From contig NC_088914.1 in NCBI RefSeq assembly GCF_963576675.1, forward strand, positions 20,315,001-20,379,000: a stretch of 64,000 nucleotides of DNA. Direction: 5' to 3'. The DNA comes from Euphorbia lathyris (taxonomy: Eukaryota > Streptophyta > Magnoliopsida > Malpighiales > Euphorbiaceae). Below, one piece after another: positions 31,631 through 42,502 of this stretch. The position numbers and the translations under genes are program-made. Under the pieces are notes generated by a model. The model did not search any database. It saw only the letters and a program-made list of their open reading frames with translations, and was not told where the DNA came from. Numbering within the stretch: the first letter of the stretch is position 1; each line of letters begins with the position of its first letter.

Positions 31631-34339
31631 TGTTAGACGAGGTGCCGCGGCCTAATCTCCCGGGCGGACCGGGGGGTGGACACCTCATGGCGATATAAGC
31701 GGTGATTGGCGCCGAAAGCAACCAATCGTGGAATCAAGCTGCTCGGCAGGACCGGAGCTCGGCGTATGGAAGAGTCGCCACCCACGAATGGGAAAATGAA
31801 CACCGATCCCTTGCGGGAGACCGGTGAGGGTTCGGGAAACTTAGGTACGAGCCGAGAAGGCTAGCTCCTTTCCGGAGAAAGGCTACTAGGCACCCCGACA
31901 TCGCCCGGTTATGAACCACCGGCCTCCTACTCAGCGTGTTAGGCGATAACGGACTAATCGCATATTTCTTTAAGTTTAAAATTCATTTGAAACCTTTTCT
32001 TTCTCGTTTTGAAAACCGTTTTGAGCATATATTATTGAAAGCCACTTTGGTAAAGAATCACCCATTTACATTGATGCTAAGTATAAAAGAGAGAGGGGGA
32101 GAAGGAAGAATTGATTTATTTACAGTGTGTCTTATGCCTCGATTCGTATGTTAACTCTACACTAAACTCACTCCCCGAAAACGAGTTTATTTACATGGTT
32201 CGTACCTTAATCGCCGTTGGAACGATTTAGGTACGTTTCAAAACCCCGTTAATTTACATGGCATCTACTCGAATCGCCGTTGGAACGACTCGAGCGTTTG
32301 AAGACGTGGAATAAAGAATTTTAACCCAAAAACGTGGTTAGGCATACAAGTCAATTTATTTTGTACAAATCATTTAAGGAAACGATTCAAAACTTTATTA
32401 TTTACAATTAAAACGATTTTAATTACAAGGTTCGCCTAATCCGTCGTTGGAACAGATTAAGGTTTCAACATGTGATATTTTGGAAATAGTTTAAAAAGGT
32501 CAAGAAAAACGTTATTTACACTTTAAGAATGTCTAGAAAACTTAAGTTTAAATAAACAAATTAAAGTCTCTTTTTGTGATTTTATTTTCCCTTTTTTTCA
32601 CTCAATTAATCATTACTTGAATATAATTACAACAACTAACAAATTAAATTCAACTTCACCCAACCAAACATGTTTAAAGAATATATACCTATAGGAAATC
32701 CAAATGGAGAATGAATATACATATTTATACATATATGTAAGAATAGTAAAAATGGTTATAATATATATATAGATTAAATGTAGGATAAGAAAAGTAGTAA
32801 TACATATAATACCTTTTTATCCTAATTACAACTATGTAAAAATAAGGAAGACTATAAAAACTAAAAATAACATTTAATTTCCAAAATAGTTTTACCCTAT
32901 GATAGCTAATATAATTCAAATGCCAAGGAAAACTATATATATACATATATACTACTTTATAACATTAAATCCAAACGAATTAAATTTCAACATGAAATAA
33001 ATAAATATATAGTACATAATAAATAGTTATAGGATTAAAAAATAATTTTTATAAACATATTACACAATAATATACATATATATACAAGTAGAAACGTCAA
33101 AAAGTGGGGAAAGGAGGGTAAAAATGGTGATTTTCGATTTCCAGCAGATTACCGACGGAAAATCCGTCGCCAATCTGCTGTTAGTGATAGAAAAGGTAGA
33201 ATTACAACAGCACTCCAAAACTTTTCAAATTCGTTCAAAAGCGTTAAATTAAATCTAATTCGATCGTTTGGGATCTCCGAACTACCAAAAATGGATCATA
33301 GTCTATAACGGAGTTTCCTAAAACGACGTTTTTATTTTAAAACGTTATTCGGAAATATCTTTTCCAAACTTATGATTACAACGTTTTTAATACCCGAACT
33401 ACCTTTTAATCGGATCACGGCTCGTATTGGGATATTAAAACGAGGTTTTTTATTTTAAAACGAAACCGAATTTTTATTTAACACGGGATAAAAATAAATA
33501 CGAAGAACTAAATAAAACGTGATAAATAAATGAATAACTAAATAAATAAAATTATAAGATAAAAATAAATAAAGAAAATAAAATAAATGAAATAAATAAA
33601 ATAAGTCTAGTCCTCGGATAATACCTCAAGTTCGGTATTGACGGTTGAAGTCGGTTGATTCCACGAATCGTGCTTTTCCAGTGTTTTTTGTGTTTTTGGT
33701 AAAATTTTAACTTTTAGGAAATTTGGAATTTTTAGGAAAAAAAATGTTTTTTCCCAAAAAAAAGATTTTCTCTCTCTAAAAATGTTTAGAGTGAGAAGCT
33801 CCTCCCAAAAGTCCTCCCCTCAAATGCATGGGGATCCGTGCCTTATATAGGCAAACGGATCCCCGGAACTTTGGGCGACGCCCGAGTAAAATTGGGCGTC
33901 GCCCAAAGGGGGTTGGGCGATCGCCCACCCTGGTTGGGCGAACGCCCAACCTATGTTGGGCGAACGCCCAACAATCGTTGGGCGAACGCCCAACCATCGT
34001 TGGGCGTCCGCCCAACGTCGTTGGGCGCCTGCCCAGCGGCCGTCGGGCGCTCGTCCAACGGCTGTCGGGGGTGCGTGCCCGACGGCCGTCGGGCGTCCCG
34101 CGGGCGCCGAGCGCACGCCCTGCGCTGCCGAACGTTCGTCCGACTATCGTCGGACACACGTCGGCTGCCGCTAGGCGCTCGCTCTACGTCGCGGAGCGTC
34201 CACGAGCCGTTCACTCAACGACCTCGATTCTCGTTGACTCACCGTTTTATTGTTATACGTTTTTCTCTTTCAAAATTTTCCCGGAACCAACCGCTTTGTT
34301 AAAGGTTTTCGTCACAGGTCCTTCGACTCGATGTCTACA
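31631..34339 (-). repeat. 3' LTR of the Ogre/Tat element
   Basis: 2709 bp. It pairs with 48333-51149 throughout. It contains a GC-rich array of inverted words (33873-34120), AT-rich middle parts, and 'cttatatagg' at 33842-33851. The minus-strand start TGTAGACA follows the PPT. Confidence 0.95.
33873..34120. repeat. Array of GC-rich inverted words in the Ogre 3' LTR (about 9 units)
   Basis: Units of TTGGGCG-nn-CGCCCAA (7-bp stem, 1-3 base loop), spaced by 3-6 bases and grading into diverged versions (tcgggcgctcgtccaac). Each unit is a small perfect or near-perfect hairpin. Overlapping open frames in this stretch are a by-product of the repeat. Confidence 0.9.
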
Positions 34340-34353
34340 GTTGCCCCTACTTT
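34340..34353 (-). other. Polypurine tract of the Ogre/Tat element
   Basis: The minus strand reads AAAGTAGGGGCAAC immediately before the 3' LTR start TGTAGACA. This wording is common for Tat-group PPTs and would prime plus-strand DNA synthesis. Confidence 0.8.
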
Positions 34354-34570
34354 CCTATTTTGACAGTGATGTGCGTGTTTCGAAAACGTTTTTTTGCTAA
34401 CGCAACACATGCAATGTAAAACATATAAAAGTAAGAGACACGTAAAGAGTAGGAGGAAGAATACCTGACCTTTGCGCTGCGCGTTCCGGCGTCGTTCTCG
34501 ATCCTTTCTGTCCTTGCCTTTGAATCGGCCGCCGGCGGATGTTCTTCTCACGGACCCTAGCCTAAGTTGA
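34354..34570. other. 3' internal spacer of the Ogre/Tat element
   Basis: Non-coding sequence between the PPT and the tandem array. No gene is seen. Confidence 0.5.
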
Positions 34571-35150
34571 CTGCGGGTAAAAATGGCTCAAAAGCAACCT
34601 TGGTGCCCGACCGCGAGCAAGATGGCTCAAAAGCGATCCTGGTCTACGACCCGGGGGGAAATGGCTCAAAAGCGACCCTGGTCTACGACCGGGGGGAAGT
34701 GGCTCAAAAGCAACCCTGGTCCACGACCGCGGGTAAAATGGCTCAAAAGCAACCCTGGTCCATGACCGCGGGTAAAAATGGCTCAAAAGCAACCCTGGTC
34801 CACGACTGCGGGTAAAATGGCTCAAAAGTAACCCCGGTTCACGACCGGGGTAAAATGGCTCAAAAGCAACCCTGGTCCACGACCGCGGGTAAAAATCGCT
34901 CAAAAGCAACCATGGTCCACGACCGCGGGTAAAAATGGCTCAAAAGCAACCCCGGTTCACAACCGGGGTAAAATGGCTCAAAAGCAACCCCAGTCTACGA
35001 CTGCGGGTAAAAATGGCTCAAAAGCAACCCTGGTCCACGACCGCGGGTAAAAAAGGCTCAAAAGCGATCCCGGTTCACGAACGGGGTAAAATGGCTCAAA
35101 AGCAACCCTAGTCTACGACTGCGGGTAAAAATGGCTCAAAAGCGGAGGTT
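34571..35150. repeat. About 15 tandem copies of a 38-41 bp repeat
   Basis: Unit core: ggctcaaaagcaaccctgg, then tccacgaccgcgggtaaaaat. Copies begin about every 39 bp (near 34583, 34622, 34661, 34700, 34740 and so on to 35130) and vary at a few positions (ctggtctacgacc, ccggttcacgacc). The array lies between the PPT and the promoter of the antisense PMD gene. Tandem repeats in the 3' region are known for Ogre-type elements. Open frames across it reflect the periodicity and are not genes. Confidence 0.95.
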
Positions 35151-35495
35151 CTTTCTAACGATTCTGAATTCTTTTAAAACACTGTTGTCTGTATTTTCTC
35201 GCTGAAGCTAGTATCTTGGAGGTTTGAATGGTTCGATAGGAACGTCTTTTTAGTCCGGAATGATTCCAACTAACAATCATTTTTCTGTTGACTGTCGTCT
35301 GGTGCCACTGCTCTGTAAAAATTGGCTGTCGTCTGGAGTTTCATCTTGATATTATCGGTCACTGTCTGGTAGAAGCGCAGGCTGAAACGGACTGCAAATC
35401 GGAAGTCTGTACACCTGGTAAATGATTATTTACTTTTTACCTTTATGTCACATCGTACCTTTTTCACTATCTACGGAAATGTCATTCCCATTTCC
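35151..35495 (+). promoter_or_regulatory. Upstream region of the antisense PMD gene
   Basis: About 345 bp of non-repetitive sequence between the tandem array and the TATA box. It contains a repeated 'ctgtcgtctgg' (about 35289 and 35327). It is the likely promoter region of the plus-strand PMD gene. Confidence 0.45.
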
Positions 35496-35502
35496 TATAT
35501 AA
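35496..35502 (+). promoter_or_regulatory. TATA box of the antisense PMD gene
   Basis: tatataa, followed by a CT-rich leader (cttctctttcttctctctctctctaac, shown here by description) ending about 75 bp later at the ATG at 35582. This spacing and leader composition are typical of a plant Pol II promoter and support an independent transcription unit on the strand opposite gag-pol. Confidence 0.7.
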
Positions 35503-35581
35503 GGTGGTGGGGTTTCATTTCAACCCCACACCTTCTCTTTCTTCTCTCTCTCTCTAACTTTTGATTTGGATTGTTCTCGGG

Positions 35582-38555
35582 ATGGATTTGGACCAATATG
35601 ATGGCACGAAGGGCATGGAAGCGGGTTTCGTGAACCTTACCACAGTGGACCCTTTTCAGGACCCCGCAACGCATCTGAGCCGGACCCGCTGTAACTAGGT
35701 AAGTACTTTCTTACTTCCTCGTCTTTTGACTAAAATTCTAGGCTTTAGTATCCCTATTTAAACATGATTTACATGCTAACTTCTAGATTGCCTTAGAATA
35801 CTTTTAGTTAGAAAACATGAATTTCTTCGCTTGCAAGTAACCTTTATTTATCTTTTGTAAGCATGCGAACTATATGCATGTGAATAGTAAAACTACAAAC
35901 GATGCATGCCAACAGTAAGAACAAACATGAATAGTGCACGTGAATAGTACACGTGAATAGTAAAAACGTGAATAGTGCACGTGAATAGTAAAAAACTTGA
36001 CTAATATACGTGAATAGTAAAAACTTGACTAATGCACGTGAATAGTGAAACTTGACTAACGCTCGTGAATAGTAAAAACTTGACTAATGCACGTGAATAG
36101 TAAAAACTTGACTAATGTATGTGAATAGTAAAAACTTGACTAATGTACGTGAATAGTAAGAACTTGACTAATGTACGCGAATAGGCCAATGAATAAAGAA
36201 TTAATCAAATCCTGTGCAGACAACCCCAAGGTAGAGATTTCACACAATGACGGTCTAAATTGACAAGATGTCTCTAGGTTAGATTTGACCGAAAGAATAG
36301 CTAGATTAACGTGCTTTCATCAGATGCAAGCCTAGGGACAACCTTTAAACTTACTTGTTCCGTTCTTTCCAGTTTATCGGTATTTCCGGGACTACAGCGG
36401 ATATTCACACGTGGTACTCTATCTTAGGCACCGCGACGAGAGCCCGTGTGCGAGAGCTGGGCTTTGAGCCCTTTATTTTGGCGCTGCCCCGTGCCAACGG
36501 GGTGTGCGACCGCTTTGGCCTACGAGCCTTATGCGAGAGATGGGTAGACTCAACCCACACCTTCCACCTTTCCTTCGGGGAGATGACCATCTCGCCTAGA
36601 GATTTCTCTTTATTGACTGGGCTGCGGGGGAGTAGCACTCCGGTTCCCCTTTCCTTTGATGCGATGCGCCCGCGAGTTGACCGTGCTAGATTGGCTGCTT
36701 TGATTGGGCCGGGAGTTTATCCAGGCGCCAAATCCACCCCGGCGAAGTTCATCACTACATCGGGGCTTTTGAGTCGTAGGGACTTTTGCGGGACCGACGA
36801 CACTGATTTGGCCGTCCGCAGCTTCCTGATATATGCTTTGAGCGAGATGATCTTTCGCACCAAAAGCGGAACGATTCATTTAGGTCTCATTCAGGCTTTC
36901 AGCGATATGGATGCGGTGGCGTCCTATGATTGGGCGGGAGCGGGTCTAGCTTTTATTGTACAAGTTTTTGGATTTGACTTGCCAGAAGCGCAAGGATTTC
37001 GGCGGTTACACCTTTGCTCTTCTGGTACGTGGTGCATCCTTGACTTGCCCTTTTTATCTTCTTCGCGCTTTCTGTTCGTAACCTTTGTTTTCACGAGCAG
37101 GTTTGGGCCTACGAGAGGCGGATTCTTCCTAGCGAGCATCGGTGCAGGCCACGGGTGCCGAAGCCCCCACTCATGGCTCGATGGAGAGAGTTCGATTTAG
37201 GTACCGAGGAGAGGCCGACGGTGGCGCAGCTCCTGGATTGGATTGATTCGTGGACTTTGGGACAGGTAAATATCTTCTAGTCGTGCTAGATTCTTGTTTG
37301 ATCAGACCTGACTTTTCTTGGTGTTTTTAGATTAAATTCAGGTGGGATGACCTTGACTTCGGTCCCGATTACGCGTATGTTACCCTGATCCAGGAGCAGC
37401 AGAGTGTGCTTACCGGCCCTTGCGTGCGGGCCTAGTATTTGGGTGACCGGGGCATCACCGGGGTTAGGGCCTCGCACTGGTCACCAGGCGAGATCCCTAT
37501 CTCTATGTTTGCGGTGCGGACCATGCCCTTGTCGGTCATTCGTCAGGATTTGACCCGCCGCTTTGTTGGTAGAGATGTGTGGGTTCATGCCGGGGGCCGT
37601 GCTCCTTACCTATCGACCCTATTGAGTGCGAGGGATGCCCCAGCGGCGGCGATGGAGGTGGACCCTGTGGCAGACGTGTTTTCGCGGGAGGCTGTCGCTG
37701 CAGTCTTTGGTCGGGAGGAGGTCCCGGTGAGTGGTTCGGCCTATTTATCTTTATTTACGAGATAGTTAGTGGTATTTATTGTGTCTCTATTTGCAGGAGG
37801 GTTCCTGGAGGAGTGCTCATCTGTCAGACTTCTTCGACGGCGCCCGAGCTCAGACGTCTGCGAGTGAGCCGCCATATTACGTGGGCGAGTCCTCCAGCAT
37901 CGCCCGACCGGAGAGGTCCCCTTTGGGCGTACCCGTCCCGGATTTTGGGAGGGATTTCGTGACTATTTGTTATGACGAGTCTGGGGTGGCCTACGTCGGT
38001 GTCGAGATGGCTCCTCCGGTCTTTACATCGAGGGTACCGTTTGACCCCTCAGACGCTTCCCAGACCTCGAGAGAGACTTGCACCGATTATGTGGGGCTGT
38101 CTGGTTACCTCCGAGATCGACTCAGCTTGCGCTGCGCTGACCATCTGGTATGTATTATTACTTTATTTTAGTGTAGTGGGATGTATGCATATATGTATGT
38201 ATGATTTTTATTCTTGCCAGTATTTCTTTTTTTTCACATTTGTTTTTTTTCTTTTCAGAGTGATATTCACACACATGAGCGGAGACGGAGCGAGTAGGTG
38301 CAGGAGTCTGATGCCAGGGTTGGTCAAGTTTATCGGGAGAGGAACGACCACTGGTCAGAGGTGATGCGGAGAGAGACTGCGGGACACCTTGCTATTGAGG
38401 AGAGGGTGCGGGAGGAGACTACCTGACGCCTTGCTGCTGAGGAGAGGGCGCGCATTGCCGAGGAGAGACTTCGAGCCGCCGAGGAGGCCCTATCTGTGGA
38501 GCGGTCGTCACATCTGAGGGATTTTGAGGCCTACTGGGATGTCCCTCCTTATTAG
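35582..38555 (+). pseudogene. Plant mobile domain (PMD/MAIN-like) gene carried antisense in the Ogre element
   Basis: Six exons can be read: 35582-35698, 36373-37024, 37101-37265, 37331-37726, 37797-38147 and 38259-38555. Introns are GT-AG and every junction is phase 0. The PMD core is in exons 2-4: 'ELGFEPFILALPRANGV', 'LCERWVDSTHTFHLSFGEM', 'FSLLTGLRG', 'FGGYTFALL' joined to 'VWAYERRILPSEHRC', and 'RWDDLDFGPDYAYV'. Exon 6 encodes an Arg/Glu-rich coiled-coil-like tail. The PMD is shared by MAIN/MAIL proteins, PP7-long-form homologues and many plant transposons; its role in retroelements is unknown. Breaks: TAG as the last codon of exon 1 (35696-35698), a one-base insertion around 36955, TAG at 37434-37436, and two stops in exon 6 (after RRRSE and after VREETT). 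So this copy is inactive though its gene structure is fully preserved. Confidence 0.85.
35880..36185 (+). repeat. ~28-bp tandem repeats with G-box and W-box-like words in PMD intron 1
   Basis: The unit is roughly gcacgtgaatagtaaaaact followed by tgactaat. About nine to ten copies, some shortened, fill the middle of the first intron (35699-36372). Intact CACGTG palindromes (G-box) recur in several copies, and CTTGACT, matching the W-box core TTGAC[C/T], recurs in most later ones. This could act as an intronic enhancer of the antisense gene, or be a simple repeat expansion. Confidence 0.85.
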
Positions 38556-39013
38556 GCTCATCATGTATAGCTTTGTAGTTTTTATGAGGAGTACCCCGAT
38601 GTATAGCTGATGTATAGGGAGTGGGGTGGATAGTATGTAGGCTTTTTATTGTGAAAAGTAAAGTAGGAAATGTATAACTCATGATTCGTATTGCCATGCA
38701 TTCAGTAGATTATGATGATTCCAATCATTCTCTTCAAATATATTCATGCCTTTATTTATTTACAAACAACAGAAATACTTAGCCTCTTATACATTATTTT
38801 TGTAATTGCTCAAGATATAACTACCGTTACCAGGACCTGCCTTTTTTCGGTTTTCAGATCCCGGCGATTTTTCATCTCTCCTTTTACTATCCCGGAATTT
38901 TCAAATGAGTGCCCTTTCGGGTTTTCACCCATTGGGATGTCCCTTATTGTTGCATAGGCCGCCCTTTGCGGGTTTTCAACCTATCGGGAATTTTCTTTAG
39001 CTTTTTTTTTTTT
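38556..39013. other. Spacer between the PMD pseudogene and the integrase end
   Basis: Likely 3' UTR of the PMD gene on the plus strand and 3' UTR of gag-pol on the minus strand. At about 38910-38995 a ~55-bp imperfect tandem duplication is visible (tttcgggttttcacccattggg and tttgcgggttttcaacctatcggg). A T tract lies at 39003-39015. There is no gene. Confidence 0.5.
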
Positions 39014-39376
39014 TTACGAAAAGTATTTCTTAAGCCTATCCAGATTGGTAGGTTCGGAGAACTCCATGCCGTCCATAGTAGTTAACTTCACCGCTCCTTT
39101 GCTTAGTATCCTCTTCACGAAGAACGGCCCTTCCCAGTTTGGCCTAAACTTGCCCCTCGGGTCGGTGTGCATCACGCGGATCTGTTTTAGCACCATATCC
39201 CCTTCTTTGATAGGGCTGGCCTTGACCTTTTTGTTGAAGGCTCGGGCCATCCTTCGCTGATATAACTGCACATGGTAAAGGGCCTCTATCCTTTTCTCGT
39301 CCACCAATGCTAACTGTTCATACCGCTTCTTGACCCATTCCGTCTCGGGAATCTCTGCTTCTACTGCGATTCTCAA
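39014..39376 (-). pseudogene. Ogre/Tat integrase C-terminal domain
   Basis: This continues the pol frame after two consecutive stops (TGA at 39380-39382 and TAA at 39377-39379). It includes the linker 'EIPETEWVKKRYEQLAL' and the GPY/F-type module 'GKFRPNWEGPFFVKRILS', ending 'NLDRLKKYFS' at a natural-looking stop. It would help integrase bind DNA and multimerise. It is separated from the catalytic core only by the two stops, in the same frame. Confidence 0.85.
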
Positions 39377-39379
39377 TTA

Positions 39380-42300
39380 TCATTTTTCAATCTCAATTGG
39401 CAGGACTGCTTCTGCCCCATACACTAAGGAGAACGGCGTTGCCCCAGTTGATGTTCTAACCGTCGTGCGATAAGCCCATAAAGCGAGCGGAAGCTGCTCG
39501 TGCCAATTCCGGTGCGATTCTACTGTCTTTACGAGAATCCTTTTAAGGTTCTTATTAGCGGCTTCTACTACCCCATTAGCTTGCGGTCGATAAGGAGAAG
39601 ATCTATGATGCTCAATACCGTACTCCTGGAAGAGACTTCTTACTTCCCCCTGAAACTGGACCCCGTTATCCGTAATCAGGTGATAAGGCACTCCGAACCT
39701 GGTGATCAAATGTTTCTCAATGAACTTTCTCATCTGCTTGGATCCCAATTTGCTAAACGACTCTGCCTTTACCCACTTGGTGAAGTAATCAATGGCGACT
39801 GCAATAAATTTGTGCCCATTCGAAGCATTAGGCCTCACCTCACCGATGATATCAATGCCCCAAGCCGCAAATGGCCAAATAGGTGCTAACACATGTAATT
39901 CCATGGCTGGTAGATGACTACAATCTCCGTGGACTTGACAATCGTGGCATTTCTTTGCATAATCGTTACAATCCTTTTCCATGGTGAGCCAATAGAAGCC
40001 TTGCCTTATGATTTTCTTTGCTAACACCGCTCCTCCCATATGGGCTCCACAAATTCCCGAGTGTACTGATTCCATTGCCTCGCGGGCTTCTCCCGCATCC
40101 AAGCACCTCAGTTGTAAACCATCGGTGTGCCTTTTGTAAAGCAAGTCGTTGTGGATGACGAACTGCTGAGCTAACCTTCTAATCACAGCTTGATCCCTAA
40201 GTTCTGATCCCGCCGGATACATCCCGTTTTTCATGAAGTTCACGATGTCGAAATACCAAGGCTTTTCATCTACTCCCAATAACATTACGTCTTCATAGCA
40301 CGGTTTGTGAGACCTCTTTAGCACCAAAGGCTTTGAGGCAAGATTTCGTGGATTATCCCACACCGACACCAAGGTGGCCAAAGCATCCGCTGCTTGGTTC
40401 TGTGCTCGGGGAATGTGATAAAAACGACATTCATTGAATCTTTGTGCCAACCCTTCTAGCTGGTCTAGGTATGGACGTAATCTTTCTTCCCTCACTTCCC
40501 AGTTTCCTTGTGCCTGCTCGATGATCAGCTTTGAGTCGCCCCAGATTTCCACATACGATGCTCCCAATGTCGTTAGCGACTCTAACCCATAGATGCATGC
40601 TTCATACTCGGCCATATTGTTAGTAAGAGGGAATGATAACTTTTTCGCCATTGGTATCCTTTCTCCTTCCGGTGAGATAAGTAGCACTCCTACTCCAGCT
40701 CCGCTCGAATTGACTGCTCCATCGAAGAACATTTTCCACGGTATAACTTCTATTGCGTTCAAGTGCTCATCGGGGAAATCATAGTTTATCTCTTCCTCTT
40801 CTGTGTTCAGAGGTTGGTTGGCCAGGAATTCTGCTACGGCTCTCCCCTTGACAACCTTCTTCGTTACATATTCGATATCAAATTCGGACAAAAGCAACAA
40901 CCATCGAGCTAGCTTCCCTGTTAGAGACGGAGTTTGGTACAGATACTTCACAGGATCCATCCGGGAAATAATGATCACTTTGTAAGATTGAAAATAGTGT
41001 CGTAGTTTCTTTGTTAGCCATACTACTGCCACGCACGTTTTTTCGATCATGTTATACTTAAGCTCGTATTCCAGGAACTTCTTACTTAGATAATACACCG
41101 CGTGCTCCACACCGGTGTCTCCTTCTTGAGCCAACATTGCTCCAATAAATCGCTCCTCGATCGCCACATAAAGGAGAAACGGTCTTCCCAGTTTAGGCGG
41201 TCTCAGAACAGGTGGATTAGACAAATATTTCCGAACACTCTCTAATGCTTGCTGGCACTTATCATTCCAAACCGTGGGTTGATCATTTCGTAGCAGCTTG
41301 AAGATCGGCTCGCAGATCGCAGTGAGTCGTGCTATGAACCGACTGATATACTGAACCTGTCCCAGAAATCCTCTCACTTCTTTCTCATTCTTTGGTGCCG
41401 GCATTTCCCGTATGGCCTTCACTTTGTCGGGATCTACCTCGATTCCCTTGTTACTGATCATATAGCCTAAGATTTTCCCTGATGAAACGCCAAAGAAGCA
41501 CTTCTTCGGGTTCAACCTCAGCTTGAATTCGGCAATTCGGGCCAAAAACTTCTCGAGTGCAGCGAAATGCCCCTCTCTTGTCTCCGACTTGACCATCATG
41601 TCATCCACATAAACTTCTACTTCCTTGTGTATCATATCATGGAACAGTGTTGTAGCCATTCGCTGGTAAGTTGCCCCGGCATTTTTCAAACCAAACGGCA
41701 TCACCATATAGCAGTATGTTCCCCACTCAGTTGTGAACGAGGTTTTCGCTTTGTGTTTCTCAGCCATCTGAACTTGCATGTAGCCCATGAAACCGTCCAC
41801 ATTTGTGTGTAAGACGTTTGATGCTGCACTGTCGATCAACACGTCAATATGAGGCAACGCGAATTCATCTTTGGGGCACGCCTTGTTAAGATCTCTATAA
41901 TCGACGCACATTCTCACTTTGCCGTCCTTCTTTGCGATGGGCACTACATTTGCGACCCAAGGGGGATAGTCGATTACTTCGATGAACCCTGCTTCTAACT
42001 GCTTCTTCACTTCCTCTCTGATCTTATCTGCCCATTCCGGTCTCATGCGTCGGAGTTTCTGCTTCACGGGCTTCGCGTCGGGGTATGTTGGAATACGGTG
42101 AGTTATGATTGATTGATCAATTCCTGGCATGTCTTCGTATGTCCAAGCAAACACTATTTCGTATTTTTTAATTATTCTCTCAAATTCTTTCCTCTCTTCA
42201 ATAGTTAATTCTTGAGCAATTTGTATAAGTTTAGGATTTTCATCCGTGCCAAGATTGAAAGTTGACATTTCTATTGTATTGATTTCAAATGTAGGCATGT

Positions 42301-42472
42301 TATATGAATGAGAATGCATAGAATGATCATGATCAACATCAAGCAAGTAAGCAAAATCAGAATTCATTTCATTGATAGTGTTGGCGAGTACATCGTCAGA
42401 TTCAAACAAAGCAGTAATACAATTTTCATCATCGGGGTTCTCATAAGCTTTGGAGGTACTGGGATCGTCCAC
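39380..42472 (-). pseudogene. Ogre/Tat pol: RT, RNase H (two), integrase
   Basis: A 1030-codon open frame. The RT core lies at about residues 150-340, with 'VRMCVDYRDLNKACPKDEF', the first Asp at 226 (NVDGFMGY), PFGLKNAGATYQR at 259-271, and YVDD at 288-291. The first RNase H (about 425-545) is degenerate: the usual catalytic Asp after 'FLLY' is replaced (VAIEERFIGAML). A second, archaeal-type RNase H follows (about 580-700) with FDGA (D584), MAEYEA (E622), GDSKL (D646) and AADALA (D696). Integrase: zinc site H804, H811, C842, C845; catalytic D874 (GIDIIG), D935 (TDNG), E970 (VVEAANK). The dual RNase H is the mark of the Tat group. The protein itself is uninterrupted, but stops precede it (42503) and follow it (39380). 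Confidence 0.95.
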
Positions 42473-42502
42473 CGCTCTCGCAGTTGCTTCAATAGTAACG
42501 AC

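Noticed and set aside
33776..34302. Several open frames of 70-190 codons on both strands across the Ogre 3' LTR GC-rich array
   Set aside because: All frames are open because the hairpin words recur; the translations are periodic (GRTPN.., RPTIVGR..), lack domains and exist on both strands.
34562..34909. 115-codon minus-strand and 60-82-codon plus-strand frames
   Set aside because: They translate the 39-bp tandem repeat (13 codons per unit); no domain or start context.
34571..35150. Possible CRISPR-like array because of regular ~39-bp spacing
   Set aside because: There are no unique spacers: the whole unit repeats, and the setting is a plant retrotransposon.
37439..38364. Separate small plus-strand genes (108-130 codons)
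   Set aside because: They are exons 4-6 of the antisense PMD gene and their alternate frames, better explained by the six-exon model.
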